Source: Sacculina carcini (taxonomy: Eukaryota; Arthropoda; Thecostraca; Sacculinidae). Taken from it: 64,000 bases of DNA. Positions 48,481 to 62,872 of the stretch are shown piece after piece. The position numbers were made by a program, and so were the translations under genes. Below the pieces are notes generated by a model. It was given only the letters and a program-made list of their open reading frames with translations, had not been told where the DNA came from and searched no databases. The stretch's first letter is position 1, and each line of letters starts with the position of its first letter. The stretch is from positions 762,795 to 826,794 of the forward strand of contig OU696595.1 of NCBI GenBank assembly GCA_916048095.2. The letters run 5' to 3'.

Positions 48481-50980
48481 AATAGAAAAGTCTAAATGTG
48501 AATATTTTTGTTCTTATTTTGACAAATATTATCCCTCAACCCGCCTGATATATATATCTGCCCGTCGTGTGGTATAATTCAGAACACAAACACGAAACAA
48601 ACAATGAAAGATGATGAAATCTTTTCATCAGAATGCTTCCAAACTATATTTATTACTTAACATCATTCCCCAATATCATTTGCTTAAGTACTATTTCACA
48701 TTTACCGCTATAATATTTATTGTAAAAATTTATATATTTTCCGCTATCATTAAAACCCAATATAACCTAAGTCAAACCTACCCAACCCAACCCAACCATG
48801 CAATCTTGACCGCTCTCAGCCTAGTCTGAGGTGATTTAACTTATTAGTTTGCGATCACAAAATATACTGATGCGATCATAATTTGTAATCAGAAGACTGA
48901 GATTATCTACCCCAGGGGTCCCAACACGCGGCCCACCAATACTTTTCTCTCAACCCGCCAATATAGTATCGGGACCAAACTGTAAGGCAGCTAAATTCAC
49001 ATTTGTTGCATAATGCGATATAATTATACACCATTATCATATTATCTCATAATTCCCGGTTAATGCTTCCACTAATGCATCATATTCATACAGTTGTTAT
49101 TTTTTGGATTACACCGATATTACAGCCCTTGATATTACAGCCGATATTATATTATGCAATCTATATTCTGCTACGTATTATTCCTAATACATATATAATA
49201 TCATCAGATCGCAAAATAGATTTAAAGGTTCACATCATTCTCCAAAATCATTTGCTTAAGAGCTATTCTACTTTTATCGCTAGAATATTTACTGCTAGCA
49301 AAATATCATATACCTCGCTATCATTTAAACCCTCTCTTTATAGATACATTTAATTCGCCCGTCGTGCGGAATAGTTAATAAAATATAATTAATATTCAAT
49401 TCACAAAAAAATTAGTGAAAACTGAAAAAAAACAAACCCATAGGAAAGTTTTAGCCAATACAAAAGTCTAAATGTGAAATTTATGTTTTAATTTAGAAAC
49501 CATGTTTTTCCACAACCCGCCTCATATTTAAAGCTGCCCGTCGTGCGGAATAATTCAGAACTCAAACACGAAACAAACACAATGAAAATTGATGAAAAAC
49601 GACCAATAGAAAATATCAAATTTGTAAATTCTTGTTTTAATTATTGACGATGTTTTTTCCCTCAACACTGCTCAAATTCTCACCCGTCCTTCGTGTGTAG
49701 TAATTCAGAAGTGTAACACTATCAAAACAATGAAACTTTCTGTCATCTCTATAATTCCAGATTAATGCTTCCGCTAAAACAGCAGATGCATATAGTTGGC
49801 ATTGCATGATATTACAATCCGTATCCTTATGCAACTCAAGCGTATGCAACTTGAAATTAAACCAATTAAATTATACAGTAAAATTCAGTAGTAAACTTTG
49901 TTCCCAGTAGTATTTTACCCGCCCGTCGGGCGGAACAATTCATGTGTAAATATTGAGGACAATAAAGCCTTTATATTCAGTATACTGTACGCAATAAAAC
50001 CACACCATCCATGCTTGAAGCTAATATGATGCATTATAAATTGTGATTGGACTTCAGTGAAATTAAATCAGTGTATATTCATCGCAAGTGCGCATAATAG
50101 CTGTCAAATTGGCAACATGACATTTTGACTTTACACCGCCGTAATTTCCTTCAGATACACTTTGGAAAATTACAAATTATACCGTATTGTAGAAAACAAG
50201 ATTTCTAGCACGATGGTATAATTTATTTTTATGTGTAACAAATAGAGACTGAGAAATAGTAGAAAAATGAATAAATTTTAGTCGCCAGGTGTTCAAGTGT
50301 AATTTTGGATGTATTTGAGAATTTTGCCAATTTTACACGTTTTTTTGTATCATTTGTGGGTATAAATTATAGCTTATATTGTAGAAGACAACATTATCTA
50401 CACAGTAATATATTCCTGTGTAATCGCAAGTGCGTAAATTGTGATTGGACTTCAGTGAAATTAAATCAGTGTATATTCATGTGTAATCGCAAGTACGCAT
50501 AATATATGTCAAATTAGCAACATGACATTTTGACTTTACACCGCCGTAACTTCCTTCAGATACACTTTGGAAAATTAAAAATTATACCGTATTGTAGAAA
50601 ACAAAATTTCTAGCACGATGGTATAATTTATTTTTATGCATAACAAATAGTTATTGAGAAATATTAGAAAAATGAATTAATTTTAGTCGCCCGGTGTTCT
50701 AGTGTAATTTTGGATGTATTTGATAATTTTGCCAATTTTACACGTTTTTTGTATCATTTGTGGGTATAAATTATAACTTATATTGTAGAACACAAAATTA
50801 TCTACACAGTAGTATATTCCCGTGTAATCGCAAGTGCGCATAATAGCTGTCAAATTGGCAATATGTCCGTTTGATTTTACACCCCCGTAACGTCCTTCAG
50901 ATACACTTTGGAAAATTACAAATTATACCGTATTGTAGAAAACAAAATTTCTAGCACGATGGTATAATTTATTGTAATGT
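48481..50980 (-). repeat. ~2.5-kb direct repeat, copy 1
   Basis: This matches 53,612-56,112 at an offset of 5,132-5,133. The two share variants not seen in the third relative near 58,440, such as GATATATATATCTG. It contains CG-tag modules then monomers. Short frames inside it are duplicated with it and are not convincing genes. Confidence 0.8.
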
Positions 50981-51960
50981 ATCACAAATAGTTCCTGAGA
51001 AATGGGTATAAAAATGAATAAATTGTAGTCACCCGGTGTTCAAGTGTAATTTTGGATGTATTTGAGAATTTTGCCAATTTTACACGTTTTTTGTATCATT
51101 TGTGGGTATAAATTACACCTTTTCTTGTAGAACACAAAATTCTCTACACAGTAGTATATTCCTGTGTAATCGCAAGTGCGCATAATAGCTGTCAAATTGG
51201 CAATATGTCCTTTTGACTTTACACCGCCGTCACTTCCTTCAGATACACTTTGGAAAATTAAGAATTATACCGCATTTTAAAAAATACAATTTCCAGCACG
51301 ATGATATAATTTATTTTAATGTGTGACAAATAGTTCCTGAGAAATAGGTAGAAAAATGAATTAATTTAGGCGCCCGGTGATCAATTGTAATTTTGGATGT
51401 ATTTGACAATTTTGCCAATTTTACACATTTTTTGTATCATTTGTGGGTATAAATTATAACTTTTCTTGTAGAACACATAATTATCTACACAATAATATAA
51501 TTTTTATAGCTGTACCATTGCTGGTTTATGAGGAATAGATAGGGGAATATTTACCAAAACATTCACGGTTTCCAGTGCAAATTTTGCATTTTTGACTTTG
51601 TAATTTTGACTTCACACCGCCGTAACTTTATTTAATACACTTTGGAAAATTAAGAATTATACCGTGTTGTAGCAAACAAAATTCCCAGCATGATGGTATT
51701 ATTTATTTAGTTGTGTGATAATTAGTTTTTGATACATAGAGAAAAAAGTATAGAAAATCGGACGCGTGGAGTATAAATATAATTTTGAATATAGATTGAA
51801 GTTTTGTCATGTTTACATCTTTTATGTTCTATTTTTGGATATGAATTATAACCTATCTTGTAGAACAGAAAATTCTCTACACAGTGGTATAATCTGTTTG
51901 GCTGTACCATTTCTGGTTTATGAGGAGTAGATGGCAGAGCATTGACCACAATTTTCGCAT
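50981..51960 (-). repeat. ~1-kb direct repeat shared with 60,390-61,365
   Basis: These are monomers sharing distinctive variants (AATTTAGGCGCCCGGTGATC, GGTTTCCAGTGC) with a segment 9.4 kb to the right. No gene is seen. Confidence 0.75.
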
Positions 51961-52191
51961 TTTTCAGGGTTCATTTTGTGTTTTCACCACGATAACTTTT
52001 TTTGGTCTTATTTTTAAAATTTGAAATTTATTCTATCGTGTAGACAAGAAAATTTCCAACGTGATGGTATATATTGTTAGCGGGTACGCCAAGTGGTGGA
52101 CGAGTATTAGCTGATAGAAAATGGACCAAGGATGGTGAGCACACACACACAGACACACACACACACAGAGGATATCTTTTATATATATAGA

Positions 52192-54530
52192 CTAGCATTA
52201 AAACCCGCCCGTTGTGCGGAAGAATTCATAAAAATATTGCAAATTAAAAATAAATAAGGCAAACTCATAAAAACCTTAATCAATTAAAAAGTCTAAATTT
52301 CATTATTTTTAATTTACATTTTGACAAAATATTTTCACTCAGCCCGCCTCATATTTAAACCCGGCCGACGTGCGGAATAATTCAGAACTCGAACACCATC
52401 CGTTCTGGTTCTTGAAGTCAAATCCATTAGTTTTGTATATGAATTCATTCTACACGGTGAAATTGAACGTTTTATTGCTGCCCGCGGGACATTTTTATTT
52501 CATAAAAATGAGCCATCGCTTCGTTTGCGTTTGAAGCCCCTGATCATTGAACCAGCGAACCATGAACCAGCGCAATTATGTCACCTCATATTCAAGCATA
52601 CATACACAGACAGACAGATAATTTCTTCTTTATGTATATATATAGCATTAAAACCGCATTAAAACCCGCCCGTTGTGCGGAACAATTCATAAAAATATTG
52701 CAAATTAAAAATAAATAAGGCAAACTCATGAAGACCTTAATCAATTAAAAAGTCTAAATTTCATTATTTTTAATTTTATTTTGACAAAATATTTTCACTC
52801 AACCCGCCTCATATTTAAACCCGCCCGACGTGAGGAAAAATTCAGAACTCGAACACCATCCGTTCTGGTTCTTGAAGTCAAATCCATTAGTTTTGTATAT
52901 GAATTCATTATATACGGTGAAATTGAACGTTTTATTGCTGCCCGCGGGACATTTTTATTTCATAAAAATGAGCCATCGCTTCGTTTGCGTTTGAAGCCCC
53001 TGATAATTGAACCAGCGAACCATGAGCCAGCGCAATTATGTCACCTCATATTCAAGCATACATACACAGACAGACAGATAATTTCTTCTTTATGTATATA
53101 TATAGCATTAAAACCCGCCCGTTGTGCGGAGCAATTCATAACATGAAATTCATATTCAATTCATAAAAAATATGGAAAAATAAAAATGAAATAGGGTACA
53201 CTCATAAAAATATTAATCAATTGAAAATTATAAGTTTAATTATTTTTATTTCGACACAATATTTCCCCTCAGTCCGCCTGAGTCATTTTTAAACCCGCCC
53301 GTCGTGCTGAATAATTCAGAACTCGAACACGATCCGTTCTGCATCTTGAAGTCAAATCCATTGGTTTTGTGTATGGATTAATTCTACAGGGTAAATTGAA
53401 CGTTCTATTGTCTATAGTTGCTGCCCGCGGAACATTTTTATTTAAAAAAAAAACCTTTTTTTAAATGAACCATTTGAAAAAATGATCTAAAAACACTTTT
53501 TTAAACCCACCCGTCGTGCGGAACAATTCATACAATAAAATTCATATCAAATCCATAAAATACAATGAATACAAATTGAAAAGCAAAAAATGTAACCTAT
53601 AAATATCTTAACCAATAGAAAAGTCTAAATGTGAATATTTTTGTTCTTATTTTGACAAATATTATCCCTCAACCCGCCTGATATATATATCTGCCCGTCG
53701 TGTGGTATAATTCAGAACACAAACACGAAACAAACAATGAAAGATGATGAAATCTTTTCATCAAAATGCTTCCAAACTATATTTATTACTTAACATCATT
53801 CCCCAATATCATTTGCTTAAGTACTATTTCACATTTACCGCTATAATATTTATTGTAAAAATTTATATATTTTCCGCTATCATTAAAACCCAATATAACC
53901 TAAGTCAAACCTACCCAACCCAACCCAACCATGCAATCTTGACCGCTCTCAGCCTAGTCTGAGGTGATTTAACTTATTAGTTTGCGATCACAAAATATAC
54001 TGATGCGATCATAATTTGTAATCAGAAGACTGAGATTATCTACCCCAGGGGTCCCAACACGCGGCCCACCAATACTTTTCTCTCAACCCGCCAATATAGT
54101 ATCGGGACCAAACTGTAAGGCAGCTAAATTCACATTTGTTGCATAATGCGATATAATTATACACCATTATCATATTATCTCATAATTCCCGGTTAATGCT
54201 TCCACTAATGCATCATATTCATACAGTTGTTATTTTTTGGATTACACCGATATTACAGCCCTTGATATTACAGCCGATATTATATTATGCAATCTATATT
54301 CTGCTACGTATTATTCCTAATACATATATAATATCATCAGATCGCAAAATAGATTTAAAGGTTCACATCATTCTCCAAATCATTTGCTTAAGAGCTATTC
54401 TACTTTTATCGCTAGAATATTTACTGCTAGCAAAATATCATATACCTCGCTATCATTTAAACCCACTCTTTATAGATACATTTAATTCGCCCGTCGTGCG
54501 GAATAGTTAATAAAATATAATTAATATTCA
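52192..54530 (-). repeat. ~2.3-kb direct repeat, copy 1
   Basis: This matches about 56,999-59,340 at an offset of 4,807-4,810 and overlaps the second copy of the 2.5-kb repeat. It holds CG-tag modules and the TGCCCGCGGGACATT segment. Reverse-complement counterparts lie at about 2,500-4,780. Confidence 0.8.
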
Positions 54531-56112
54531 ATTCACAAAAAAATTAGTGAAAACTGAAAAAAAACAAACCCATAGGAAAGTTTTAGCCAATACAAAAGTC
54601 TAAATGTGAAATTTATGTTTTAATTTAGAAACCATGTTTTTCCACAACCCGCCTCATATTTAAAGCTGCCCGTCGTGCGGAATAATTCAGAACTCAAACA
54701 CGAAACAAACACAATGAAAATTGATGAAAAACGACCAATAGAAAAAGTCAAATTTGTAAATTCTTGTTTTAATTATTGACGATGTTTTTTCCCTCAACAC
54801 TGCTCAAATTCTCACCCGTCCTTCGTGTGTAGTAATTCAGAAGTGTAACACTATCAAAACAATGAAACTTTCTGTCATCTCTATAATTCCAGATTAATGC
54901 TTCCGCTAAAACAGCAGATGCATATAGTTGGCATTGCATGATATTACAATCCGTATCCTTATGCAACTCAAGCGTATGCAACTTGAAATTAAACCAATTA
55001 AATTATACAGTAAAATTCAGTAGTAAACTTTGTTCCCAGTAGTATTTTACCCGCCCGTCGGGCGGAACAATTCATGTGTAAATATTGAGGACAATAAAGC
55101 CTTTATATTCAGTATACTGTACGCATTAAAACCACACCACCCATGCTTGAAGCTAATATGATGCATTATAAATTGTGATTGGACTTCAGTGAAATTAAAT
55201 CAGTGTATATTCATCGCAAGTGCGCATAATAGCTGTCAAATTGGCAACATGATATTTTGACTTTACACCGCCGTAATTTCCTTCAGATACACTTTGGAAA
55301 ATTACAAATTATACCGTATTGTAGAAAACAAGATTTCTAGCACGATGGTATAATTTATTTTTATGTGTAACAAATAGAGACTGAGAAATAGTAGAAAAAT
55401 GAATAAATTTTAGTCGCCAGGTGTTCAAGTGTAATTTTGGATGTATTTGAGAATTTTGCCAATTTTACACGTTTTTTTGTATCATTTGTGGGTATAAATT
55501 ATAGCTTATATTGTAGAAGACAACATTATCTACACAGTAGTATATTCCTGTGTAATCGCAAGTGCGTAAATTGTGATTGGACTTCAGTGAAATTAAATCA
55601 GTGTATATTCATGTGTAATCGCAAGTACGCATAATATATGTCAAATTAGCAACATGACATTTTGACTTTACACCGCCGTAACTTCCTTCAGATACACTTT
55701 GGAAAATTAAAAATTATACCGTATTGTAGAAAACAAAATTTCTAGCACGATGGTATAATTTATTTTTATGCATAACAAATAGTTATTGAGAAATATTAGA
55801 AAAATGAATTAATTTTAGTCGCCCGGTGTTCTAGTGTAATTTTGGATGTATTTGAGAATTTTGCCAATTTTACACGTTTTTTGTATCATTTGTGGGTATA
55901 AATTATAACTTATATTGTAGAACACAAAATTATCTACACAGTAGTATATTCCTGTGTAATCGCAAGTGCGCATAATAGCTGTCAAATTGGCAATATGTCC
56001 GTTTGATTTTACACCCCCGTAACGTCCTTCAGATACACTTTGGAAAATTACAAATTATACCGTATTGTAGAAAACAAAATTTCTAGAACGATGGTATAAT
56101 TTATTGTAATGT
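53612..56112 (-). repeat. ~2.5-kb direct repeat, copy 2
   Basis: This is the counterpart of 48,481-50,980. The two diverge just after the monomer phrase TTTATTGTAATGTG near 56,115. Confidence 0.8.
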
Positions 56113-56942
56113 GTGACAAATAGTTCCTGAGAAATGGGTAGAAAAATGAATTAATTTTAATCACCCGGTGTTCAAGTGTAATTTTGGATGTATTTGAGAA
56201 TTTTGCCAATTGTACACGTTTTTTGTATCATTTGTGGGTATAAATTATAACTTTTCTTGTAGAACACAAAATTATCTACACACTAGTATAATTTTTATAG
56301 CTGTACCATTGCTGGTTTATGAGGAATAGATAGCGGAATATTGACCAAAATATTCACGTTTTTTGTGCTAATTTTGCCTTTTTGCTTTTTTGTCATTTAC
56401 ACTTCACACCGCGGTAACTTTTTTTTAATACACTTTGGAAAATTAAAAATTATACCGTGTTGTAGCAAACAGAATTTCCAGCATGATGGTAGTATTTATT
56501 TTGATGTGTGATTATTAGTTTTTGAGAAATAGAGAAAAAAATATAGAAAATCGGACGCGTGGAGTTTAAATAAAAGTTTGAATGTAGATTGATTTTTTTC
56601 CATTTTACATGTTTTATATTTAATTTTCGGGTATAAATTATAATTTGTTGAGTAGAACAGAAAATTTTCTACACAGTGGTATAATTTGTATAGTTGTACC
56701 ATTGCTGGTTTAGGAGGAGTAGTCTTCAGAAAATTGACCAAAATTTTCGCATTTTTCAGGGTTCATTTTGTCTTTTCACCGCTATAACTTTTTTTGATTT
56801 CATTTTTGAAATTTAAAATTTAATCTAAAGTGTAGACAAGCAAATTTCCAACGTGATGGTATAAATTGTTAGCGAGTAGGCCAAGTGGTGGCCAAATATT
56901 AGCTGATAGAAAATGGACCAAGGAGGGTCGAACAGACACACA

Positions 56943-56977
<35 letters not shown>

Positions 56978-56998
56978 GATCTCTTTTTTATATATATA
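56113..56998 (-). repeat. Monomers and inverted TG/TA cassette
   Basis: Monomers run to about 56,860, then comes a CA tract near 56,940-56,974 and a short TA tract. This stretch is the reverse-complement counterpart of about 4,790-5,400. Confidence 0.8.
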
Positions 56999-59340
56999 CT
57001 AGCATTAAAACCCGCCCGTTGTGCGGAAGAATTCATAAAAATATTGCAAATTAAAAATAAATAAGGCAAACTCATAAAAACCTTAATCAATTAAAAAGTC
57101 TAAATTTCATTATTTTTAATTTACATTTTGACAAAATATTTTCACTCAGCCCGCCTCATATTTAAACCCGGCCGACGTGCGGAATAATTCAGAACTCGAA
57201 CACCATCCGTTCTGGTTCTTGAAGTCAAATCCATTAGTTTTGTATATGAATTCATTCTACACGGTGAAATTGAACGTTTTATTGCTGCCCGCGGGACATT
57301 TCTATTTCATAAAAATGAGCCATCGCTTCGTTTGCGTTTGAAGCCCCTGATCATTGAACCAGCGAACCATGAACCAGCGCAATTATGTCACCTCATATTC
57401 AAGCATACATACACAGACAGACAGATAATTTCTTCTTTATGTATATATATAGCATTAAAACCGCATTAAAACCCGCCCGTTGTGCGGAACAATTCATAAA
57501 AATATTGCAAATTAAAAATAAATAAGGCAAACTCATGAAGACCTTAATCAATTAAAAAGTCTAAATTTCATTATTTTTAATTTTATTTTGACAAAATATT
57601 TTCACTCAACCCGCCTCATATTTAAACCCGCCCGACGTGAGGAAAAATTCAGAACTCGAACACCATCCGCTCTGGTTCTTGAAGTCAAATCCATTAGTTT
57701 TGTATATGAATTCATTCTATACGGTGAAGTTGAACGTTTTATTGCTGCCCGCGGGACATTTTTATTTCATAAAAATGAGCCATCGCTTCGTTTGCGTTTG
57801 AAGCCCCTGATAATTGAACCAGCGAACCATGAGCCAGCGCAATTATGTCACCTCATATTCAAGCATACATACACAGACAGACAGATAATTTCTTCTTTAT
57901 GTATATATATAGCATTAAAACCCGCCCGTTGTGCGGAGCAATTCATAACATGAAATTCATATTCAATTCATAAAAAATATGGAAAAATAAAAATGAAATA
58001 GGGTACACTCATAAAAATATTAATCAATTGAAAATTATAAGTTTAATTATTTTTATTTCGACACAATATTTCCCCTCAGTCCGCCTGAGTCATTTTTAAA
58101 CCCGCCCGTCGTGCTGGATAATTCAGAACTCGAACACGATCCGTTCTGCATCTTGAAGTCAAATCCATTGGTTTTGTGTATGGATTAATTCTACAGGGTA
58201 AATTGAACGTTCTATTGTCTATAGTTGCTGCCCGCGGAACATTTTTATTTATAATAAAAAAACCTTTTTTTAAATGAACCATTTGAAAAAATGATCTAAA
58301 AACACTTTTTTAAACCCACCCGTCGTGCGGAACAATTCATACAATAAAATTCATATCAAATCCATAAAATATAATGAATACAAATTGAAAAGCAAAAAAT
58401 GTAACCTATAAATATCTTAACCAATAGAAAAGTCTAAATGTGAATATTTTTGTTCTTATTTTGACAAATATTATCCCTCAACCCGCCTGATATATAAATC
58501 TGCCCGTCGTGTGGTATAATTCAGAACACAAACACGAAACAAACAATGAAAGATGATGAAATCTTTTCATCAGACTGTTTCCAAACTATATTTATTACTT
58601 AACATCATTCCCCAATATCATTTGCTCAAGTACTATTTCACTTTTACCGCTATAATATTTATTGTTAAAATTTATATATTTTCCGCTATCATTAAAACCC
58701 AATATAACCTGAGTCAAACCTACCCAACCCAACCCAACCATTCAATCTTGACCGCTCTCAGCCTAGTCTGAGGTGATTTAACTTATTAGTTTGTGATCAC
58801 AAAATATACTGATGCGATCATAATTTGTAATCAGAAGACTGAGATTATCTACCCCAGGGGTCCCAAACACGCGGCCCACCAATACTTTTCTCTCAACCCG
58901 CCAATATAGTATCGGGACCAAACTGTAAGGTAGCTAAATTCACATTTGTTGCATAATGCGATATAATTTTACACCATTATCATATTATCTCATAATTCCC
59001 GGTTAATGCTTCCACTAATGCATCATATTCATACAGTTGTTATTTTTTGGATTACATCGATAATGCAGCCCTTGATATTACAGCCGATATTATATTATGC
59101 AATCTATATTCTGCTACGTATTATTCCTAATACATATATCATCAGATCGCAAAATATATTTAAAGGTTCACATCATTCTCCAAAATCATTTGCTTAAGAG
59201 CTATTCTACTTTTATCGCTAGAATATTTACTGCTAGCAAAATATCATATACCTCGCTATCATTTAAACCCACTCTTTATAGATACATTTAATTCGCCCGT
59301 CGTGCGGAACAGTTCATAAAATATAATTAATATTCAATTC
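56999..59340 (-). repeat. ~2.3-kb direct repeat, copy 2
   Basis: This is the counterpart of 52,192-54,530. It also forms the right arm of the long inverted repeat with the window start: for example 59,097-59,291 is almost the exact reverse complement of 2,496-2,690, and 57,588-57,953 of 3,832-4,197. Confidence 0.8.
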
Positions 59341-61600
59341 ATAAAAAAATTAGTGCAAATTGAAAAAGAAAAACAAACCCACAGGAAAGTTATAGCTAAT
59401 CTAAAAGTCTAAATGTGAAATTTATGTTTCAATTTAGAAAACATGTTTTTCCACAACACTATCAAAACAATGCAACCTTCTGTCATCTCTATAATTCCAG
59501 GCTAATGCTTCCGCTAAAACAGCATAAGTTGGCATTACATGATATTGCAACCCATATCCTTATGCAACTTATGCTTATGCAACTTGAAATTAAACCAATT
59601 AAATTACACAGTTAAATTCAGTAGTTTACTTTGTTCCCAATAGCATTTTACCCGCCCGTCGTGCGGAACGTTATTGAGGACAATAAAGCCTTTATATTCA
59701 GTAGAGTGTAGCATTAATTAAACTGTACGCAATAAAACCACACCATCCATGCTTGGAGATAATATGATGCATTCTTAATTGTGATTGGGCTTCAGTGAAA
59801 TTTAATCGGTGTATATTCCTGTGTAATCGCAAGTGCGCATAATAGCTGTCAAATTGGCAACATGACAATTTGACTTTACACCGCCGTAACTTCCTTCAGA
59901 TACACTTTGGAAAATTAAAAATTATACCGTATTGTAGAAAACAAAATTTCTAGCACGATGGTATACTTAATTTTAATGTATGACAAACAGTTCCTGAGAA
60001 ATGGGTATAAAAATGAATAAATTGTAGTCACCCGGTGTTCAAGTGTAATTTTGGATGTATTTGAGAATTTTGCCAATTTTACACGTTTTTTGTATCATTT
60101 GTGGGTATAAATTATAGCTTATCTTGTAGAACACAAAATTATCTACACAGTAGTATATTCCTGTGTAATCGCAAGTGCGTAAATTGTGATTGGACTTCAG
60201 TGAAATTTATTCAGTGTATATTCATGTGTAATCGCAAGTACGCATAATAGCTGTCAAATTGGCAACATGACATTTTGACTTTACACCGGCGTAACTTCCT
60301 TCAGATACACTTTGGAAAATTAATAATTATACCGTACTGTAGGAAACAAAATTTCTAGCACGATGGTATAATTAATTTTAATGTATGACAAATAGTTCCT
60401 GAGAAATGGGTATAAAAATGAATAAATTGTAGTCACCCGGTGTTCAAGTGTAATTTTGGATGTATTTGAGAATTTTGCCAATTTTACACGTTTTTTGTAT
60501 CATTTGTGGGTATAAATTACACCTTTTCTTGTAGAACACAAAATTCTCTACACAGTAGTATATTCCTGTGTAATCGCAAGTGCGCATAATAGCTGTCAAA
60601 TTGGCAATATGTCCTTTTGACTTTACACCGCCGTCACTTCCTTCAGATACACTTTGGAAAATTAAGAATTATACCGCATTTAAAAAAATACAATTTCCAG
60701 CACGATGATATAATTTATTTTAATGTGTGACAAATAGTTCCTGAGAAATAGGTAGAAAAATGAATTAATTTAGGCGCCCGGTGATCAAGTGTAATTTTGG
60801 ATGTATTTGAGAATTTTGCCAATTTTACACATTTGTTGTATCATTTGTGGGTATAAATTATAACTTTTCTTGTAGAAAACAAAATTATCTACACAATAGT
60901 ATAATTTTTATAGCTGTACCATTGCTGGTTTATGAGGAATAGATAGGGGAATATTTACCAAAACATTCACGGTTTCCAGTGCTAATTTTGCATTTTTGAC
61001 TTTGTCATTTTGACTTCACACCGCCGTAACTTTTTTTTAATACACTTTGGAAAATTAAAAATTATACCGTGTTGTAGCAAACAAAATTCCCAGCATGATG
61101 GTATTATTTATTTAGTTGTGTGATAATTAGTTTTTGATACATAGAGAAAAAAGTATAGAAAATCGGACGCGTGGAGTATAAATATAATTTTGAATATAGA
61201 TTGAAATTTTGTCATGTTTACATCTTTTATGTTCTATTTTTGGATATGAATTATAACCTATCTTGTAGAACAGAAAATTTTCTACACAGTGGTATAATCT
61301 GTTTGGCTGTACCATTTTTGGTTTATGAGGAGTAGATGGCAGAGCATTGACCACAATTTTCGCATTTTTCAGGGTTCATTTTGTCTTTTCACCGCTATAA
61401 CTTTTTTTGATTTCATTTTTGAAATTTAAATTTTAATTTAAAGTGTAGACAAGAAAATTTCCAACGTGATGGTATAAATTGTTAGCGGGTAGGCTGAGTG
61501 GTGGCCGAATAATAGCTGATAGAAAATGGACCAAGGAGGGTCGAACACACACACACACACACACACAGACAGACACACAGAGGATCTCTTTTATATATAT

Positions 61601-61601
<1 letters not shown>
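59341..61601 (-). repeat. Right end of the host repeat array
   Basis: A tag module with a roughly 200-base deletion relative to 2,130-2,340 is followed by monomers and an inverted TG cassette (about 61,546-61,585). The segment 60,390-61,365 duplicates 50,985-51,960. No gene is seen. Confidence 0.8.

Positions 61602-61684
<83 letters not shown>
61602..61684 (+). repeat. Long (TA)n microsatellite
   Basis: About 41 near-uninterrupted TA units mark the edge between the host repeat array and the transposase fragment. Confidence 0.95.
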
Positions 61685-61687
<3 letters not shown>

Positions 61688-62200
61688 CGCTTTTGAGAGT
61701 TATGAAGAAGGACAAGAATATATTCCCATTTAGAATTACAACTCACCATGTACTGCAGGAACAGGACAAAGAGAGGAGATTAGAGATGTGCGACTGGCTG
61801 AATGAAAAGCTCGAGCAAACTCCCAACTGGCTCAATGAAATTGTGATTTCTGATGAATGGTTTAGTGATGAAGCGCACTTTCATCTTAATTGGGCTGTTA
61901 ATAACCACAACAATATATTTTGGGGAGAAGAGAAGCCAGAAGAAATGAGTGAGAAGCGCCTCAAAGGTCCGAAGGTCACTGCATTTCAAAAGTCGGCCAG
62001 AATTTCTGCGTTCGCGTGAAAGCATGTTTTAATAGAAACGGTGCTCATATCGAACATGTGGGCTACCAGAAGTTTGCTTAACTTTCAAACATAATCCAAA
62101 CTTGTTGACTTTATGAATTTCGCGTATTAAGCTGGTCATTCAAAATCTGTTTGAATAAAGACCAATGAAAGTAGTTACATTTTTTGGAGCACCCTGTATA
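61685..62200 (+). pseudogene. Tc1/mariner-like transposase, internally deleted
   Basis: The first frame (61,693-62,019) contains WLNEIVISDEWFSDEAHFHL and VNNHNNIFWGEEKPEE. This surrounds the conserved Asp of an IS630/Tc1/mariner-type catalytic domain in the invertebrate SDEAHFHLN style. After FQKSARI the frame is lost. A second frame (from about 62,000) reads VRVKACFNRNGAHIEHV, the usual C-terminal end of the same family. The region between, with the remaining catalytic acidic residues, and the whole DNA-binding N-terminus are missing. TTTTTGGAGCACCCTGTATA at 62,181-62,200 looks like one terminal inverted repeat. The fragment cannot encode an active enzyme. Confidence 0.8.
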
Positions 62201-62399
62201 TCGTACATACATGTTTATTCACACACACACACACACGCTTTAATGTTGCATTGAATTGTGTATGTGAACACAGTTGACGCCCATCGTGCAGTGGTTCGTG
62301 AGGGATGGGACTGGAGGGAGGGGGAAATAGGCGCTTAATCCTACACGCGCACAAACACTGGGGGTAGACTGCGTGCGGTGGGGATGGCGGGGGTATTGC
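62201..62399. other. Spacer without recognised feature
   Basis: The spacer contains a short CA tract (about 62,220-62,236) and GC-richer unassigned sequence. No gene is seen. Confidence 0.5.
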
Positions 62400-62655
62400 T
62401 GCAAAGAACACAAACGTACACTGAAACACACACACACTGAAACACACACACTGAAACACACATACACTGAAACACACATACACTGAAACACACACACTGA
62501 AACACACATACTGAAACACACACACACACTGAAAAACACACACACACACACACTGAAACACACACACATACACACAATGAAACACACACACACACACACT
62601 GAAACACACACACACACACACACACACACTGAAACACACACACACACACACACTG

Positions 62656-62688
<33 letters not shown>

Positions 62689-62872
62689 GAAGCAAACACT
62701 GAAACACACACACACAAACTGAAACACAGACACACACACACACACACTGAAACAAACACACACACACACACACTGAAACGCAGAGGCGCTGGCGCTGCAC
62801 ACGCGTACACACACATACACGCACAAACGCACACACAGAAACACACACACACACATAGCCAAACACACACAG
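62400..62872 (+). repeat. CA-rich minisatellite with TGAAAC interruptions
   Basis: Units of (AC)n are punctuated by TGAAAC at variable spacing, more than a dozen times. On the minus strand this reads (GT)n with GTTTCA and lies directly downstream of the CR1-like reverse transcriptase. It could be an expanded 3' tail. Cys/Val-rich frames across it are artefacts. Confidence 0.9.

Noticed and set aside
62175..62870. Long Cys/Val-rich frames in several phases
   Set aside because: They are translations of the GT/CA minisatellite; every phase is open because the repeat lacks stops.
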